Part shown: piece after piece, positions 32,936-41,476 of the stretch
Position numbering within the stretch: position 1 is the first letter of the stretch
How the letters are laid out: every line of letters begins with the position of its first letter
Assembly: GCA_947168935.1 (NCBI GenBank)
Contig: CAMVNV010000017.1
Span: forward strand, 1-42,209
Direction of reading: 5' to 3'
From: an uncultured Butyrivibrio sp.
GTDB lineage: Bacteria; Bacillota; Clostridia; Lachnospirales; Lachnospiraceae
DNA length: 42,209 nt
The notes under the pieces: generated by a model
What the model saw: only the letters and a program-made list of their open reading frames with translations
The model's database searches: none
Told to the model about the DNA's origin: nothing
Position numbers and translations under genes: made by a program

Positions 32936-33481
32936 ATGATGGGATTCTATGATTACAGTGTACTTAATTCAAAAGGCGAAGAAGTATCAATGAAGAATTT
33001 TGAAGGCAAAGTAGTCATGGTTGTTAATACAGCAACCGGATGCGGCTTCACACCTCAGTATGAAGATATCGAAAATATCTATGAAGCATTCCATGATCAG
33101 GGATTTGAAGTTGTAGATGTTCCTTGCAACCAGTTTGCAGGACAGACACCTGGTACTGATGAAGAGATCCATGAGTTCTGCACACTTAAGTACAATACTC
33201 AGTTCCCTCAGATGAAAAAGTCTGATGTTAATGGTGAAAATCAGCTTCCTTTATTCGAGTACCTTAAGAGCCAGAAGGGCTTCGAAGGATTCGGTAAGGG
33301 CGCTAAGGCACTTGCTATGAGCGCTATGCTCAAGACAATCGATAAGGATTACAAGAATAACCCTAACATCAAGTGGAACTTTACAAAGTTCATTATTGAT
33401 CGTAAGGGCGAAGTTGTAGCAAGATTTGAGCCTACTGCTTCTATGAATGATGTTAAGAAGTGCGTTGAGTCTCTTATTTAA
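32936..33481 (+). CDS. glutathione peroxidase-family thiol peroxidase
   Basis: 181-aa peroxidase with a thioredoxin fold. The active-site motif reads NTATGCGFTPQY, with the peroxidatic Cys at residue 36 where animal enzymes have selenocysteine. It also has CNQFAGQTPGT carrying the active-site Gln, and KWNFTKFIID with the Trp-Asn pair. Bacterial members of this kind generally use thioredoxin rather than glutathione. Two ATGs are adjacent (32936 and 32939); AGGAG lies at three and six bases respectively, so MGFYDYS may be the true start. It has its own promoter and a terminator shared with the convergent nitroreductase gene. Role: removal of peroxides after oxygen exposure in an anaerobe. Confidence 0.94.
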   Translation: MMGFYDYSVLNSKGEEVSMKNFEGKVVMVVNTATGCGFTPQYEDIENIYEAFHDQGFEVVDVPCNQFAGQTPGTDEEIHEFCTLKYNTQFPQMKKSDVNGENQLPLFEYLKSQKGFEGFGKGAKALAMSAMLKTIDKDYKNNPNIKWNFTKFIIDRKGEVVARFEPTASMNDVKKCVESLI

Positions 33482-33502
33482 GTTTAAACGCCTTTGTTCA
33501 TT

Positions 33503-33535
33503 AATAATCCCTCGCACGAAGTGCGAGGGATTATT
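33503..33535. terminator. bidirectional terminator between gpx and nitroreductase
   Basis: Perfect 15-bp stem AATAATCCCTCGCAC / GTGCGAGGGATTATT with loop GAA, followed by TTATA on the plus strand. It abuts the nitroreductase stop. Confidence 0.92.
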
Positions 33536-34066
33536 TTATAAAATTGTGACCTGTTTATCTTTTTCAAATGTGTGAGGCTCTTTAGTTGCAGCCTTGTGTC
33601 CAACTGCAAGAGCTATTTCAAATTCATAATTTTCAGGAAGCGCTAACTTCTCTGAGAAATATGCTTTCTTTTCACCATGAAGTGCATCGTAGATGCATCC
33701 GATGATAACATTACCAAGTCCAAGCTCTGTTGCTGCAAGTGCCATATTCTCTACAGCAATTCCTGCGTCAACCTGGCTCCACTTAAATCCAGCCTCTGCG
33801 CTAAGGATGATAACTGTTGGTGCTTCATAGTAGAAATTGTGCTCTACCTTATCAAGATTTCTAAGCTTGTTTTTCTCAGCTTCAATCTCTGCAAGTACAG
33901 GATTGTCTCCATTTAATACTGTGAAATGGATCTCCTGCTTGTTCATACCTGTTGGTGCAGCCAGACCAGCTTCAATGATCTGATCAAGTTCTTCTTTAGT
34001 TAACTTTTCTTCTGAGTAGCCACGTGTTGAACTACGCTCTTTGATTACGTCGAATGTCTTTCCCAT
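33536..34066 (-). CDS. nitroreductase-family FMN oxidoreductase
   Basis: 176-aa single-domain flavoprotein. The N-terminal FMN phosphate-binding pattern is IKERSSTRGYSEEKL, followed by IIEAGLAAPTGMNKQEIHF; the mid-region VDAGIAVENMALAATELGLG is typical, and the C-terminus has LAVGHKAA. It probably reduces quinones, nitro compounds or flavins with NAD(P)H. The start MGKTFDVI is chosen because GGAGGAG lies nine bases upstream; the in-frame ATG at 34117 is unsupported. It converges on gpx and follows the barstar-NUDIX gene by about 90 bp on the same strand; a redox-stress grouping is inferred. Confidence 0.92.
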   Translation of the reverse strand: MGKTFDVIKERSSTRGYSEEKLTKEELDQIIEAGLAAPTGMNKQEIHFTVLNGDNPVLAEIEAEKNKLRNLDKVEHNFYYEAPTVIILSAEAGFKWSQVDAGIAVENMALAATELGLGNVIIGCIYDALHGEKKAYFSEKLALPENYEFEIALAVGHKAATKEPHTFEKDKQVTIL

Positions 34067-34155
34067 GGTGAATTTCTCCTCCCAATAATGTGTCGGATGA
34101 TCATTTGTGAAGATCACCCTTTTGTTGATTGATTAATAAAACAGATAAATATATC

Positions 34156-35091
34156 TTACTCCATCCACATATCAGATACGTAATACATTAAAGCTATACA
34201 TGTATATACGCTGTAGAATATACCGTTATTATCAACGCCCTGCTTTATGATCTTTCTTGCTTCTTCCTTAGTTAAGATCTCAAAACCGTCAAAAAATTCA
34301 GAACCTTCTGCCCCATCCTGGGATAACTGACCTGCAATATCAGATTTTATTACTACAGATACAAGCGCGTTGCTTTCATCTGTCATACCTGGAGTACTAA
34401 ATACAAGTGGATTTACAGTCTTGATCACATCCTTATCAGAAAGAGTTATGCCTGTTTCTTCCTTGATCTCTCTGACTGCTGCCTTCTCGCAGGGACTAAG
34501 CTCTTTTCCTCCAAGAGTCTCTTTGCTATCAGCATCGCCTGCATCTATAAGTCCTGCAGGAACACTTAGAAGAAACTGCCCAGTTGGATATCTATATTCT
34601 CTTGACAAAAGAAGTCTAGGCTCATCGTACATTCCGTTGTCTACTATAACAAAACAGCTAACTGCATCAGGGATCATATCTGCAAATTCCTGTGCTGACT
34701 TAGTGCAAACAAGCTTTTCAGGGGATCTCCTGCTGGCATTAAGATAATGCCTTCCCTTCTTATATTCAAAGTCGTAAAGACTTATATATTTAGAAAGATA
34801 AATTCCGCTGATAATATGAAGACTGATATCCGGATTGATCTCTGAAGCATCTTCGAATACCTTTTTGATCTTCTGGATGTATTTTAAGCTGTCACTATCC
34901 TTATCTTCACCCTTTGAGACATCGAGAATGTTAATGTCACACTCTCCCATCTCGGTAAGAGCATCATAAAGAGCATCCAAATTGGTTCCGCAATAATCCG
35001 GAAGATGAAGCTTTTCTTTGAGAAGATCATAGATCTCTTCTTTTTCAAGATCTTCGAGTTCACTTAAATTGATCGTATATACTTTTTCCAT
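34156..35091 (-). CDS. barstar-NUDIX fusion: RNase inhibitor domain plus ADP-ribose pyrophosphatase-like domain
   Basis: 311-aa two-domain protein. Residues 1-95 resemble barstar: LPDYCGTNLDALYDALTEM matches LPEYYGENLDALWDCLTGW of Bacillus barstar, keeping both Asp residues (Asp35 and Asp39 in barstar) that plug the barnase active site. From about residue 130 there is a NUDIX hydrolase of the ADP-ribose pyrophosphatase type: REYRYPTGQFLLSVPAGLID, then an expanded loop, then KAAVREIKEETGITL with the core REUxEExGU of the Nudix box. GAGG lies six bases before the ATG; no signal peptide, so it is cytoplasmic. It follows a barnase-type RNase gene by 109 bp on the same strand, as immunity to toxin. 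What the NUDIX part contributes is unknown. Confidence 0.87.
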   Translation of the reverse strand: MEKVYTINLSELEDLEKEEIYDLLKEKLHLPDYCGTNLDALYDALTEMGECDINILDVSKGEDKDSDSLKYIQKIKKVFEDASEINPDISLHIISGIYLSKYISLYDFEYKKGRHYLNASRRSPEKLVCTKSAQEFADMIPDAVSCFVIVDNGMYDEPRLLLSREYRYPTGQFLLSVPAGLIDAGDADSKETLGGKELSPCEKAAVREIKEETGITLSDKDVIKTVNPLVFSTPGMTDESNALVSVVIKSDIAGQLSQDGAEGSEFFDGFEILTKEEARKIIKQGVDNNGIFYSVYTCIALMYYVSDMWME

Positions 35092-35200
35092 ATATATCCT
35101 CTTTTTAATATCTATGGCTATTTCAAGTCTAAATGCAATCTAAGCTCTTTTCTTAATTCTCTACATACAGTAAAGATATGCGAAAACAGCTGACAGACAC

Positions 35201-35872
35201 TTATTCTGTGAAAACCTCGCCATACTCAATCTCGCCATCAGTTACGATAATCTCTGTAAATGATTCATAATGATCCTCAGTATAATAGTACTGTCCGTCA
35301 TCAGAAAAAACAAGCCTGCAAGCGCCTCTTGAGTTTTTGCCGTTGGTGTCTATATCGCACTCAGTATAGTTATTGTCAGGAAGAATCCCTTCACGATTAC
35401 CAAACTTATCGCCGCCTATTGCTGCGCCCTCTTTGTAATCTTCAACAGATCCACCTTCCCATCCAAGAGCCTTGGCTTCTGACTTAGTAATGAAATTTGA
35501 AGGAAGCTTATCGTAAGTTTCAAGATATAAGACAACGCTCTCGACATCGTAGTAGTAGCCATCTTCGTCAAGAATGTCCAAGTCACCAGCCGAAGTGACA
35601 TTTTCATCATCACCTGTCTTATCTGCATTGCCTTCAGCTTTTGAATCATCAACAGATGAACCTTCAGTTGATACTCCTTCGTGTGTAGAACTATCATCTG
35701 ATGAAGCACCATCACTACTAAGTTCCACCAGCCCGGAATCTGACACTTCCTGCAAAACTATACTCTTACTAAGCTCCGCATTATCCTGATCATTCTTCTT
35801 AAACAGTTTACATCCTGTAAGCATCAACACTGATATCAGTACTAATGCAACTATTTTTCTTCCCTTTTTCAT
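35201..35872 (-). CDS. barnase-family guanyl ribonuclease, lipoprotein form
   Basis: 223-aa secreted RNase. The start MKKGRKIVALVLIS is set by AAGGA eight bases upstream. The signal peptide ends in lipobox Leu-Thr-Gly-Cys (Cys21). Residues 25-105 are a Ser/Asp/Glu-rich linker. The rest is a barnase domain: YLETYDKLPSNFITKSEAKA matches YLQTYHKLPDNYITKSEAQA and retains Lys27; AIGGDKFGNREGILP matches SIGGDIFSNREGKLP. The catalytic Glu73 equivalent is in YTECDID, the Arg in ACRLVFS, and the His102 equivalent in EDHYESFTEI. All catalytic residues are present, so activity is expected. Unlike Bacillus barnase it is predicted to be membrane-anchored. The barstar-NUDIX gene is immediately downstream. 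Confidence 0.9.
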   Translation of the reverse strand: MKKGRKIVALVLISVLMLTGCKLFKKNDQDNAELSKSIVLQEVSDSGLVELSSDGASSDDSSTHEGVSTEGSSVDDSKAEGNADKTGDDENVTSAGDLDILDEDGYYYDVESVVLYLETYDKLPSNFITKSEAKALGWEGGSVEDYKEGAAIGGDKFGNREGILPDNNYTECDIDTNGKNSRGACRLVFSDDGQYYYTEDHYESFTEIIVTDGEIEYGEVFTE

Positions 35873-36037
35873 ATTGCAATTCCTTTTATTGTTTTCATTT
35901 TTGATAATATAGACTATTTCTAAAGTCTTCTTTGAATCTTCATTATATCCATACCACACTACCTAAATACTTAACACGCACTTATACATTTGGCTAAATA
36001 ATCATTTTATTCCGTAGAAAGTGCATGAACGTAGATT

Positions 36038-36107
36038 GCAGGACTTTGGCAAATATAATTATTTCCGATTTTAACTGAGGCAATAATTATATTTGCCAAA
36101 GTCCTGC
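36038..36107. repeat. 26-bp perfect inverted repeat downstream of sbcC
   Basis: Arms at 36038-36063 and 36082-36107 (starting GCAGGACTTTGGC) are perfectly complementary around an 18-base loop. It begins 11 bases after the sbcC stop. No U-tract follows on the minus strand. It could be a 3'-end hairpin for the sbcDC transcript, a protein-binding dyad, or a small element. Confidence 0.88.
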
Positions 36108-36118
36108 TCCATCCTTCA

Positions 36119-39007
36119 TCACTCCGTCCTGCACTCGATGAAACTTCCGAGTCCCTGGGTTCCTGTTACGATAAGCTGATTATCGATCCTATCCTTAAGC
36201 TCATTCACATGGGAGATTATTCCCACAAGTCTATTACCCTCAGACAGCGATGCCAGCGAACTTATTGCCTGATCCAAAGTAGCATCATCGAGAGATCCAA
36301 ATCCTTCATCCACAAACATTGTATCAAGCTGGATTCCACCAGCACTTCTCTGAATCTCATCAGAAAGTCCAAGCGCCAGAGAAAGGGAAGCCATAAATGA
36401 TTCGCCTCCTGATAAGGTTCTTACATTTCTGGTTCCGCCATTATAATGGTCGATGACATCAAGTTCAAGACCCGTCTGGGATTTAAGACTATCTTCATCT
36501 CTTCTTACAAGTTCATAATGTCCGCCTGACATGGTCATAAATCTGACATTAGCCCTGTTTATGATCCTGTCAAAAAAGCTTCTCTGAATATATGTTTCCA
36601 GCATGATCTTTGCTTTACCACTAAGATTTCCATTCGCTGTCTGAGATATGATCTTCTTAATAGCAAGCTCATGTTCAAGCTTTGCAAGCTCTTTGCCAGA
36701 AGATAATACCTTACTTCTAAGCTCCTTATTATCTTCAATCCTGTTTTTTACTATAGATAGAGCTTTATTATTTTCAGTATACTTTTGGTTTACTTCGTTT
36801 TTCTTTTCTTCAAGAGCATTCAGATCTTCAGCTTTACCTTTTGAAAGGTTCTTGGAAAGAGCTGCTATCCTGCCTTCTAAGTCCTGAATCTTCTTTTCTG
36901 AATCTCGAAGCTTATTATCAGCATCTTTAAATGCTTTATCTATCTTAGATTTTTCAAGTTCAAGAGCACTTACATGTTCCTGAGCTTCTTTCTTGGTTGA
37001 GTAGGCAAGGCCTTTTTTAAGCTCTTTTTCCTGATCAGAAAGTCCCTTAGTTTTAGTTTCAACTTCTTTTAGTAAAATAGCCTCTTCGTTTTGCTTTTCA
37101 GTTATTGCCTTGATCTTCTTTTCAAGCTCTGGTACTTCTTTTGAAAGAGCATCTGCAAGTTCTGCTTCTTTCGTAATCTCAGCAATCTTATTATTCAGAG
37201 TCTTAAGAGCCTTTTTTAATTCTTCAAATTCAAGGGTGATGCTATCAAAAAGCCCCTCAGGGAATTCATACTTTTCTTTGCAGGAATTAAGATATTCGAT
37301 ATCTTTTATAAATTCGCCTATTTTTCCAGCATAAGATGATAATTCAAAATCACTTTCACTATTATCATTCTGTGATCCAGAAGGATTTGGTATCAAAGAT
37401 ACGTATCCCTTTATATCCTCAATGATACTGTCATATAGTTTATCAACTTCAGCCTTTTTTGCAGATGCAAGGCTGACAGCTTTTTGCATGACAGTTCTTT
37501 GCTTATCAGCATCCTTTTTGGCCGCATCAATTTCTTTTTGCGTTGGAACTTCACTTTGCAAAACGGCAAGATGAGGGTGAGATGTTGATCCACAAACTGG
37601 GCATGGCTCTCCATCGGCAAGACTGCTTGCAAGGATTCCAGCCTGCGCATCTAAGAAAAGGCGGCTTTTTTGGTCGTACTTTTTCTGATATTCATCGAAC
37701 CTGTCAGCTTCTTCCTTGTAATTATCCTGAAGCCTTTTAAGTTCTTCTCTTTCTTCAGGGTATCTGTCGCGGATTGCTACAACAATATCCTGAACGTCCT
37801 TACCTTTAGCCTTAACTTTAGCAAGATCTTCCTGGGCTTTGACCTTCTTTGCAGAAACATCTGAAAGCTTTTGCAACTGCTCTTTTTTATCAAGACATTC
37901 CTTTTCAAGATCTAAAAGCTTTTTCTTACTATCCTCTATATCTTTTGAATAGTCCGCCACCTTCTTATTTCCAGCTTCGATATTTTGCTGGATCTCAGAA
38001 AGCTTATCGTAGGATACAAGATTTTCTTTTTCAGCAGAGATCTTTATAGCAAGAGGTTCACTCTTTTTGAAATCCTCTTTAGCTTTTTTGTGATCTTCTT
38101 TTGCCTTTTCAAGTTCAGGCTTTGCTTCCTCAAGCATAGTCTGGCTCTTTTTCAGAAGTTCTTCAGATTTTTGTCTCTCGGTTGCAATACCAATAGCCTT
38201 GTTTAATTCTTCAAGTTCTTTACGAAGGTCAGATTCTTTTTTGGCTAGGATCTTCTGATCTTCCTTGTCAGCTTCTTCAATCTCGTCAAAAAGTTCTTCG
38301 ATCTCTCCTGGCTTTGAGCATTCAAGAAATCTCTTTTTATCTTCCTGTTCCTGCGTCCTTGTTTTGATCCTGTCTATATCATCAGCCGCAACCGCAGCTT
38401 TTATCTTATATTCACCGTCAGCTTTATTAGCCTCTTTTTTCAGATTATCCTGAAGTCTTTGATAGCGGCCGGTCATAAAGATCTGCCTGAAAATCTTGGA
38501 ACGCTCCGAGGTATCAGATAGCAAAAGCTTCATAAAATCGCCCTGGGCGATCATAGCGATCTGGGTAAACTGGTCCTTGGAAAGGCCAATTATCTCCTCG
38601 ACCTGCCTGGTAACTTCGCTTGTTTTAGTAATGGGTTCTCTTCCATCTGGGAAAAAAAACTCCGCATCAGACTTCTGGGTTGTAGTTCCGGACCCGCGAA
38701 GGGCAGGTCTTTCGTACTCAGGATTTCTTTTGACCCTGTACTCTTTTCCATGATAGGAAAAAACAAGTTCTACAAAAGTTGGAACAGATGGGTCTGAATA
38801 CTTACAGCGAAACATCTTGGGATCGCGACTGCTTCCGCTGGGCTCGCCATAAAGAGCAAAGCAGATTGCATCAAAGATCGTAGTCTTGCCGGCGCCGGTA
38901 TCTCCGGTTATAAGATACAGCCCCTTTTCCCCAAGCCTTGTAAAATCAATGGTGGTCTTATCCTTGTAGGGACCAAACGCTGAAATTGTCAGATTCAAAG
39001 GACGCAT
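36119..39007 (-). CDS. sbcC: exonuclease subunit SbcC (SMC-like ATPase)
   Basis: 962-aa Rad50-like partner of SbcD. The N-terminal Walker A is ITGDTGAGKTTIFD (about residues 33-46). Two long coiled-coil arms (about 180-460 and 480-770), rich in Lys and Glu, meet at a zinc hook CPVCGSTSHPH near residue 466. The C-terminal ABC signature is LSGGESFMASLSLALGL with Walker B MFVDEGFGSLD. Its ATG overlaps the sbcD stop codon (TGATG), so translation is coupled. The complex cuts hairpins and long palindromes and processes DNA ends. It is downstream of the replication-initiator gene on the same strand. Confidence 0.96.
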   Translation of the reverse strand: MRPLNLTISAFGPYKDKTTIDFTRLGEKGLYLITGDTGAGKTTIFDAICFALYGEPSGSSRDPKMFRCKYSDPSVPTFVELVFSYHGKEYRVKRNPEYERPALRGSGTTTQKSDAEFFFPDGREPITKTSEVTRQVEEIIGLSKDQFTQIAMIAQGDFMKLLLSDTSERSKIFRQIFMTGRYQRLQDNLKKEANKADGEYKIKAAVAADDIDRIKTRTQEQEDKKRFLECSKPGEIEELFDEIEEADKEDQKILAKKESDLRKELEELNKAIGIATERQKSEELLKKSQTMLEEAKPELEKAKEDHKKAKEDFKKSEPLAIKISAEKENLVSYDKLSEIQQNIEAGNKKVADYSKDIEDSKKKLLDLEKECLDKKEQLQKLSDVSAKKVKAQEDLAKVKAKGKDVQDIVVAIRDRYPEEREELKRLQDNYKEEADRFDEYQKKYDQKSRLFLDAQAGILASSLADGEPCPVCGSTSHPHLAVLQSEVPTQKEIDAAKKDADKQRTVMQKAVSLASAKKAEVDKLYDSIIEDIKGYVSLIPNPSGSQNDNSESDFELSSYAGKIGEFIKDIEYLNSCKEKYEFPEGLFDSITLEFEELKKALKTLNNKIAEITKEAELADALSKEVPELEKKIKAITEKQNEEAILLKEVETKTKGLSDQEKELKKGLAYSTKKEAQEHVSALELEKSKIDKAFKDADNKLRDSEKKIQDLEGRIAALSKNLSKGKAEDLNALEEKKNEVNQKYTENNKALSIVKNRIEDNKELRSKVLSSGKELAKLEHELAIKKIISQTANGNLSGKAKIMLETYIQRSFFDRIINRANVRFMTMSGGHYELVRRDEDSLKSQTGLELDVIDHYNGGTRNVRTLSGGESFMASLSLALGLSDEIQRSAGGIQLDTMFVDEGFGSLDDATLDQAISSLASLSEGNRLVGIISHVNELKDRIDNQLIVTGTQGLGSFIECRTE

Positions 39008-40158
39008 CAGATACCACCTTCCCAGAGTTCATCAATTTTGGACTGCACGTATGATGACTCTTCTTCGTTTAGGCTTCGGCCATTTTGAAGATTATAAAAC
39101 TCATCAAAAAGGTCAAGGGGCGACTTCTTTTCAACTTCATCAGGAATCTCGTTATTGTAGACAGCCCTGGTACGAAGGTTGTCATAATCCAGCTTCATGA
39201 TGTTGGGATAAATAGACCTGAGCCTTCCAAGGGCATCCGGAACATCTTCTTCATCAGTGAGTGTCACATGAAGATAATCCTCGGTGTTGGTATCTGCATA
39301 ATTTTTCTTTGCAGTAAGGTCCATGTAAGAACCCTTGATCTCGCGCATGTCCTTTACAGGCTTAAGGGGCACAAGTTCAATCTCAACATTACCCTTTTCC
39401 CTGAAGGTAATGATGGGGACACTTTTCTCCTGACTACATTCAGAAAAAGAGTATTTGAGCATAGTTCCGCAGTATCTTACTGTATCTTTGCCGCCAATTT
39501 TCTGAGGAGTATGGATATGTCCAAGTGCCACATAATCAAATCTGGCAAAAGAATCTGCGCTTATCCCATCAACTCCGCCAACATTTATTTCTTCGGAATC
39601 GCTTCTGGATGCGCCGGTTACAAACTGGTGCGCCATGATTATATTGCGGTCGTTTTCATCTATCTCACATTTTTCAAGAACGAAATCTATGGCTTCCTGG
39701 TATCCGGTAATCTTCTCTTTTTCCTGATCATCACTGGTATGTGCTCTGACCAGGGTTGGCTTTAAAAATGGCAACATGCAAATATGGACAGGGCCGAATT
39801 CATCTTCAAGATCAATTCTTGGAACAGTTCCGTCAAAAGTTCCACCAAAATAGATCCCGCTTCCTTCCATCAGCCTTGCGCCAAAAGATAATCTTTCCTG
39901 GGAATCGTGATTACCGGAGGTGATATAAACCTTGAATCCTGCATTTGATAATTTTGTGAGAAAAGAGTCAAAGAGTGCTACAGACTCTGCAGGTGGAACC
40001 TGTCTGTCGTAGATATCTCCAGAGATCATGATTCCATCAACTTGCTTTTTTCTGGCAACATCAATAAGCTGATCAAGCATATACTTTTGGTCATCATAAA
40101 GATCAAATTCGTATACCTTGATCCCAAGGTGCAGATCCGATAAATGCATTAGTCGCAT
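39007..40158 (-). CDS. sbcD: exonuclease subunit SbcD (Mre11-like nuclease)
   Basis: 383-aa metallophosphoesterase nuclease. Phosphoesterase motifs are in order: LMHLSDLHLGI (residues 3-13), MISGDIYDRQVPP, YITSGNHDSQERL, MAHQFVTG and YVALGHIHTPQ; these bind the two catalytic Mn ions. GGAGG lies eight bases before the ATG. It overlaps sbcC by the TGATG junction. It follows the rep gene after a strong terminator, so it probably has a separate promoter within the 60-bp spacer or receives read-through. Confidence 0.96.
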   Translation of the reverse strand: MRLMHLSDLHLGIKVYEFDLYDDQKYMLDQLIDVARKKQVDGIMISGDIYDRQVPPAESVALFDSFLTKLSNAGFKVYITSGNHDSQERLSFGARLMEGSGIYFGGTFDGTVPRIDLEDEFGPVHICMLPFLKPTLVRAHTSDDQEKEKITGYQEAIDFVLEKCEIDENDRNIIMAHQFVTGASRSDSEEINVGGVDGISADSFARFDYVALGHIHTPQKIGGKDTVRYCGTMLKYSFSECSQEKSVPIITFREKGNVEIELVPLKPVKDMREIKGSYMDLTAKKNYADTNTEDYLHVTLTDEEDVPDALGRLRSIYPNIMKLDYDNLRTRAVYNNEIPDEVEKKSPLDLFDEFYNLQNGRSLNEEESSYVQSKIDELWEGGI

Positions 40159-40183
40159 TTAGCTTTCCTCCCAATCCCCCGAT

Positions 40184-40209
40184 AAAAAAACGCCGACGTG
40201 ATGTCGGCG
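40184..40209 (-). terminator. intrinsic terminator after rep
   Basis: CGCCGAC (40191-40197) pairs with GTCGGCG (40203-40209) around GTGAT; the minus strand continues with seven T. It lies nine bases after the rep stop. Confidence 0.93.
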
Positions 40210-40217
40210 CATAAGTC

Positions 40218-41411
40218 TTAATTCTCTACGAATCTCTTTTCAAGTTCTTCAAAATCGTAGGTGTTTTGCTCAAAATCAGCATCTGCCGCGCCCGAAACGT
40301 TCTCGGTATAGCCATTCTTGATCGCACTTATCATCCATCCAACTATATTATCAATTCGTCCGGACTTTCTGGAAATACCATAAGCGTAACGAACTTTTTT
40401 CATATCCATGCCTGCTGCTTCTAAGATTGCCTTAGCATCACTTGCTGTGATCTTCTCACTAAAGAGCTGCTGCATTTCGTCGATCTGTTCGAAGATATCC
40501 TTCTTTGGAGCATCCTCAACTTCTTTAGCCTTTTCATGTCCAACTCTGGAAAGCTTGAAACAGATGCTTACAACCTTTCCGCCACGGCCCATTCTTACAG
40601 GCTTGTAATCTACACGGATACTGGATTTTTTATTAAGTTCCTTTTTAGCTCTTTCAAGGGCGTATCTTCTGAAGTCTGTATAGTTAGACATCTTGTTGAT
40701 ACCACTCTCTTCAGCCTTCTTCTCAATCTTTTCATAGTCAGGAGTCTCTTTTTTCAGAGCCTTTGCAATGTCTGCATTCTCCTGAGGATCAATGATTCCG
40801 AGCATAAGCTTAAGATCAGTGAGTTCGTAGGTCACTTCATAAGGACCTTCGGAATGACTGATCGCACGCTGATAATCCATTTCAGCTTTAAGTACTTCGT
40901 AAAGTCTGTATGTATATATGCTTGTGAAAGTTAAAGATTCTGACAGGTTCAAAACGGTATAGTTGTTCTTGAGACCTGTGATATATTTCTTGATCTTACT
41001 GTTGTATCGAAGTGTAAGTCTGCCATCGTGAAAAGTGACATCAGTGATAACATTTGATGCTTCGATCTTCTGCTCTTCCTTGTCTTTGTATATAATACGC
41101 CAGTCAAGAAGAGATGCCTTATTCTTCTGAGGCTCAACAAGTGCAACGATCTGATCGTAAAATGATCCGTTGTTTCTGCCGAGCGCTTTACGCAAATAGG
41201 TTCCGGGAATTATTGCTTCCAGACTTCCATCGTCAAGTTCTTTTGCCATCAGGATACCAATAGCAAAAAGCTTCTGGCCAAGAAGAGTAGATTTACCCTT
41301 TGCGGTGATCAGAGTATTGGACTTCTTGTACGTAACATTGCTGAGCATCGTACTGTTTTCAGTATTTTTCGTCTTAGATTCCAATTTTCTCTTACTAACC
41401 CCCATATCCAT
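40218..41411 (-). CDS. Rep_3-superfamily replication initiator protein
   Basis: 397-aa iteron-binding initiator. Two winged-helix domains are apparent: the first about residues 25-165 (opening VTYKKSNTLITAKGKSTLLG, with FAIGILMAKEL), the second about 170-290 beginning LNLSESLTFTSIYTYRLYEV, a segment typical of RepA/RepB/RepE-type initiators. The C-terminal 100 residues are charged and less conserved. The start is uncertain: ATG at 41411 or the one two codons later. An iteron-like ATTCCA overlaps the start codon, suggesting autorepression. A promoter is visible upstream and iterons fill the next 750 bp. No parA/parB was seen. It controls replication of this replicon. Confidence 0.9.
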   Translation of the reverse strand: MDMGVSKRKLESKTKNTENSTMLSNVTYKKSNTLITAKGKSTLLGQKLFAIGILMAKELDDGSLEAIIPGTYLRKALGRNNGSFYDQIVALVEPQKNKASLLDWRIIYKDKEEQKIEASNVITDVTFHDGRLTLRYNSKIKKYITGLKNNYTVLNLSESLTFTSIYTYRLYEVLKAEMDYQRAISHSEGPYEVTYELTDLKLMLGIIDPQENADIAKALKKETPDYEKIEKKAEESGINKMSNYTDFRRYALERAKKELNKKSSIRVDYKPVRMGRGGKVVSICFKLSRVGHEKAKEVEDAPKKDIFEQIDEMQQLFSEKITASDAKAILEAAGMDMKKVRYAYGISRKSGRIDNIVGWMISAIKNGYTENVSGAADADFEQNTYDFEELEKRFVEN

Positions 41412-41442
41412 TCCAATTTAGTCTTAGTTTATAAGTAAAATC

Positions 41443-41471
41443 ATTATACTCAAAAGACCATGCCCCCGCAA
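41443..41471 (-). promoter_or_regulatory. rep promoter
   Basis: On the minus strand TTGCGG (41471-41466), a 17-bp spacer and TATAAT (41448-41443). The start site would fall 25-30 bases before the rep ATG, next to an ATTCCA element. Confidence 0.75.
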
Positions 41472-41476
41472 TAGCA

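Noticed and set aside
39085-39765. 226-aa plus-strand frame
   Set aside because: Wholly antisense to sbcD, which has all nuclease motifs.
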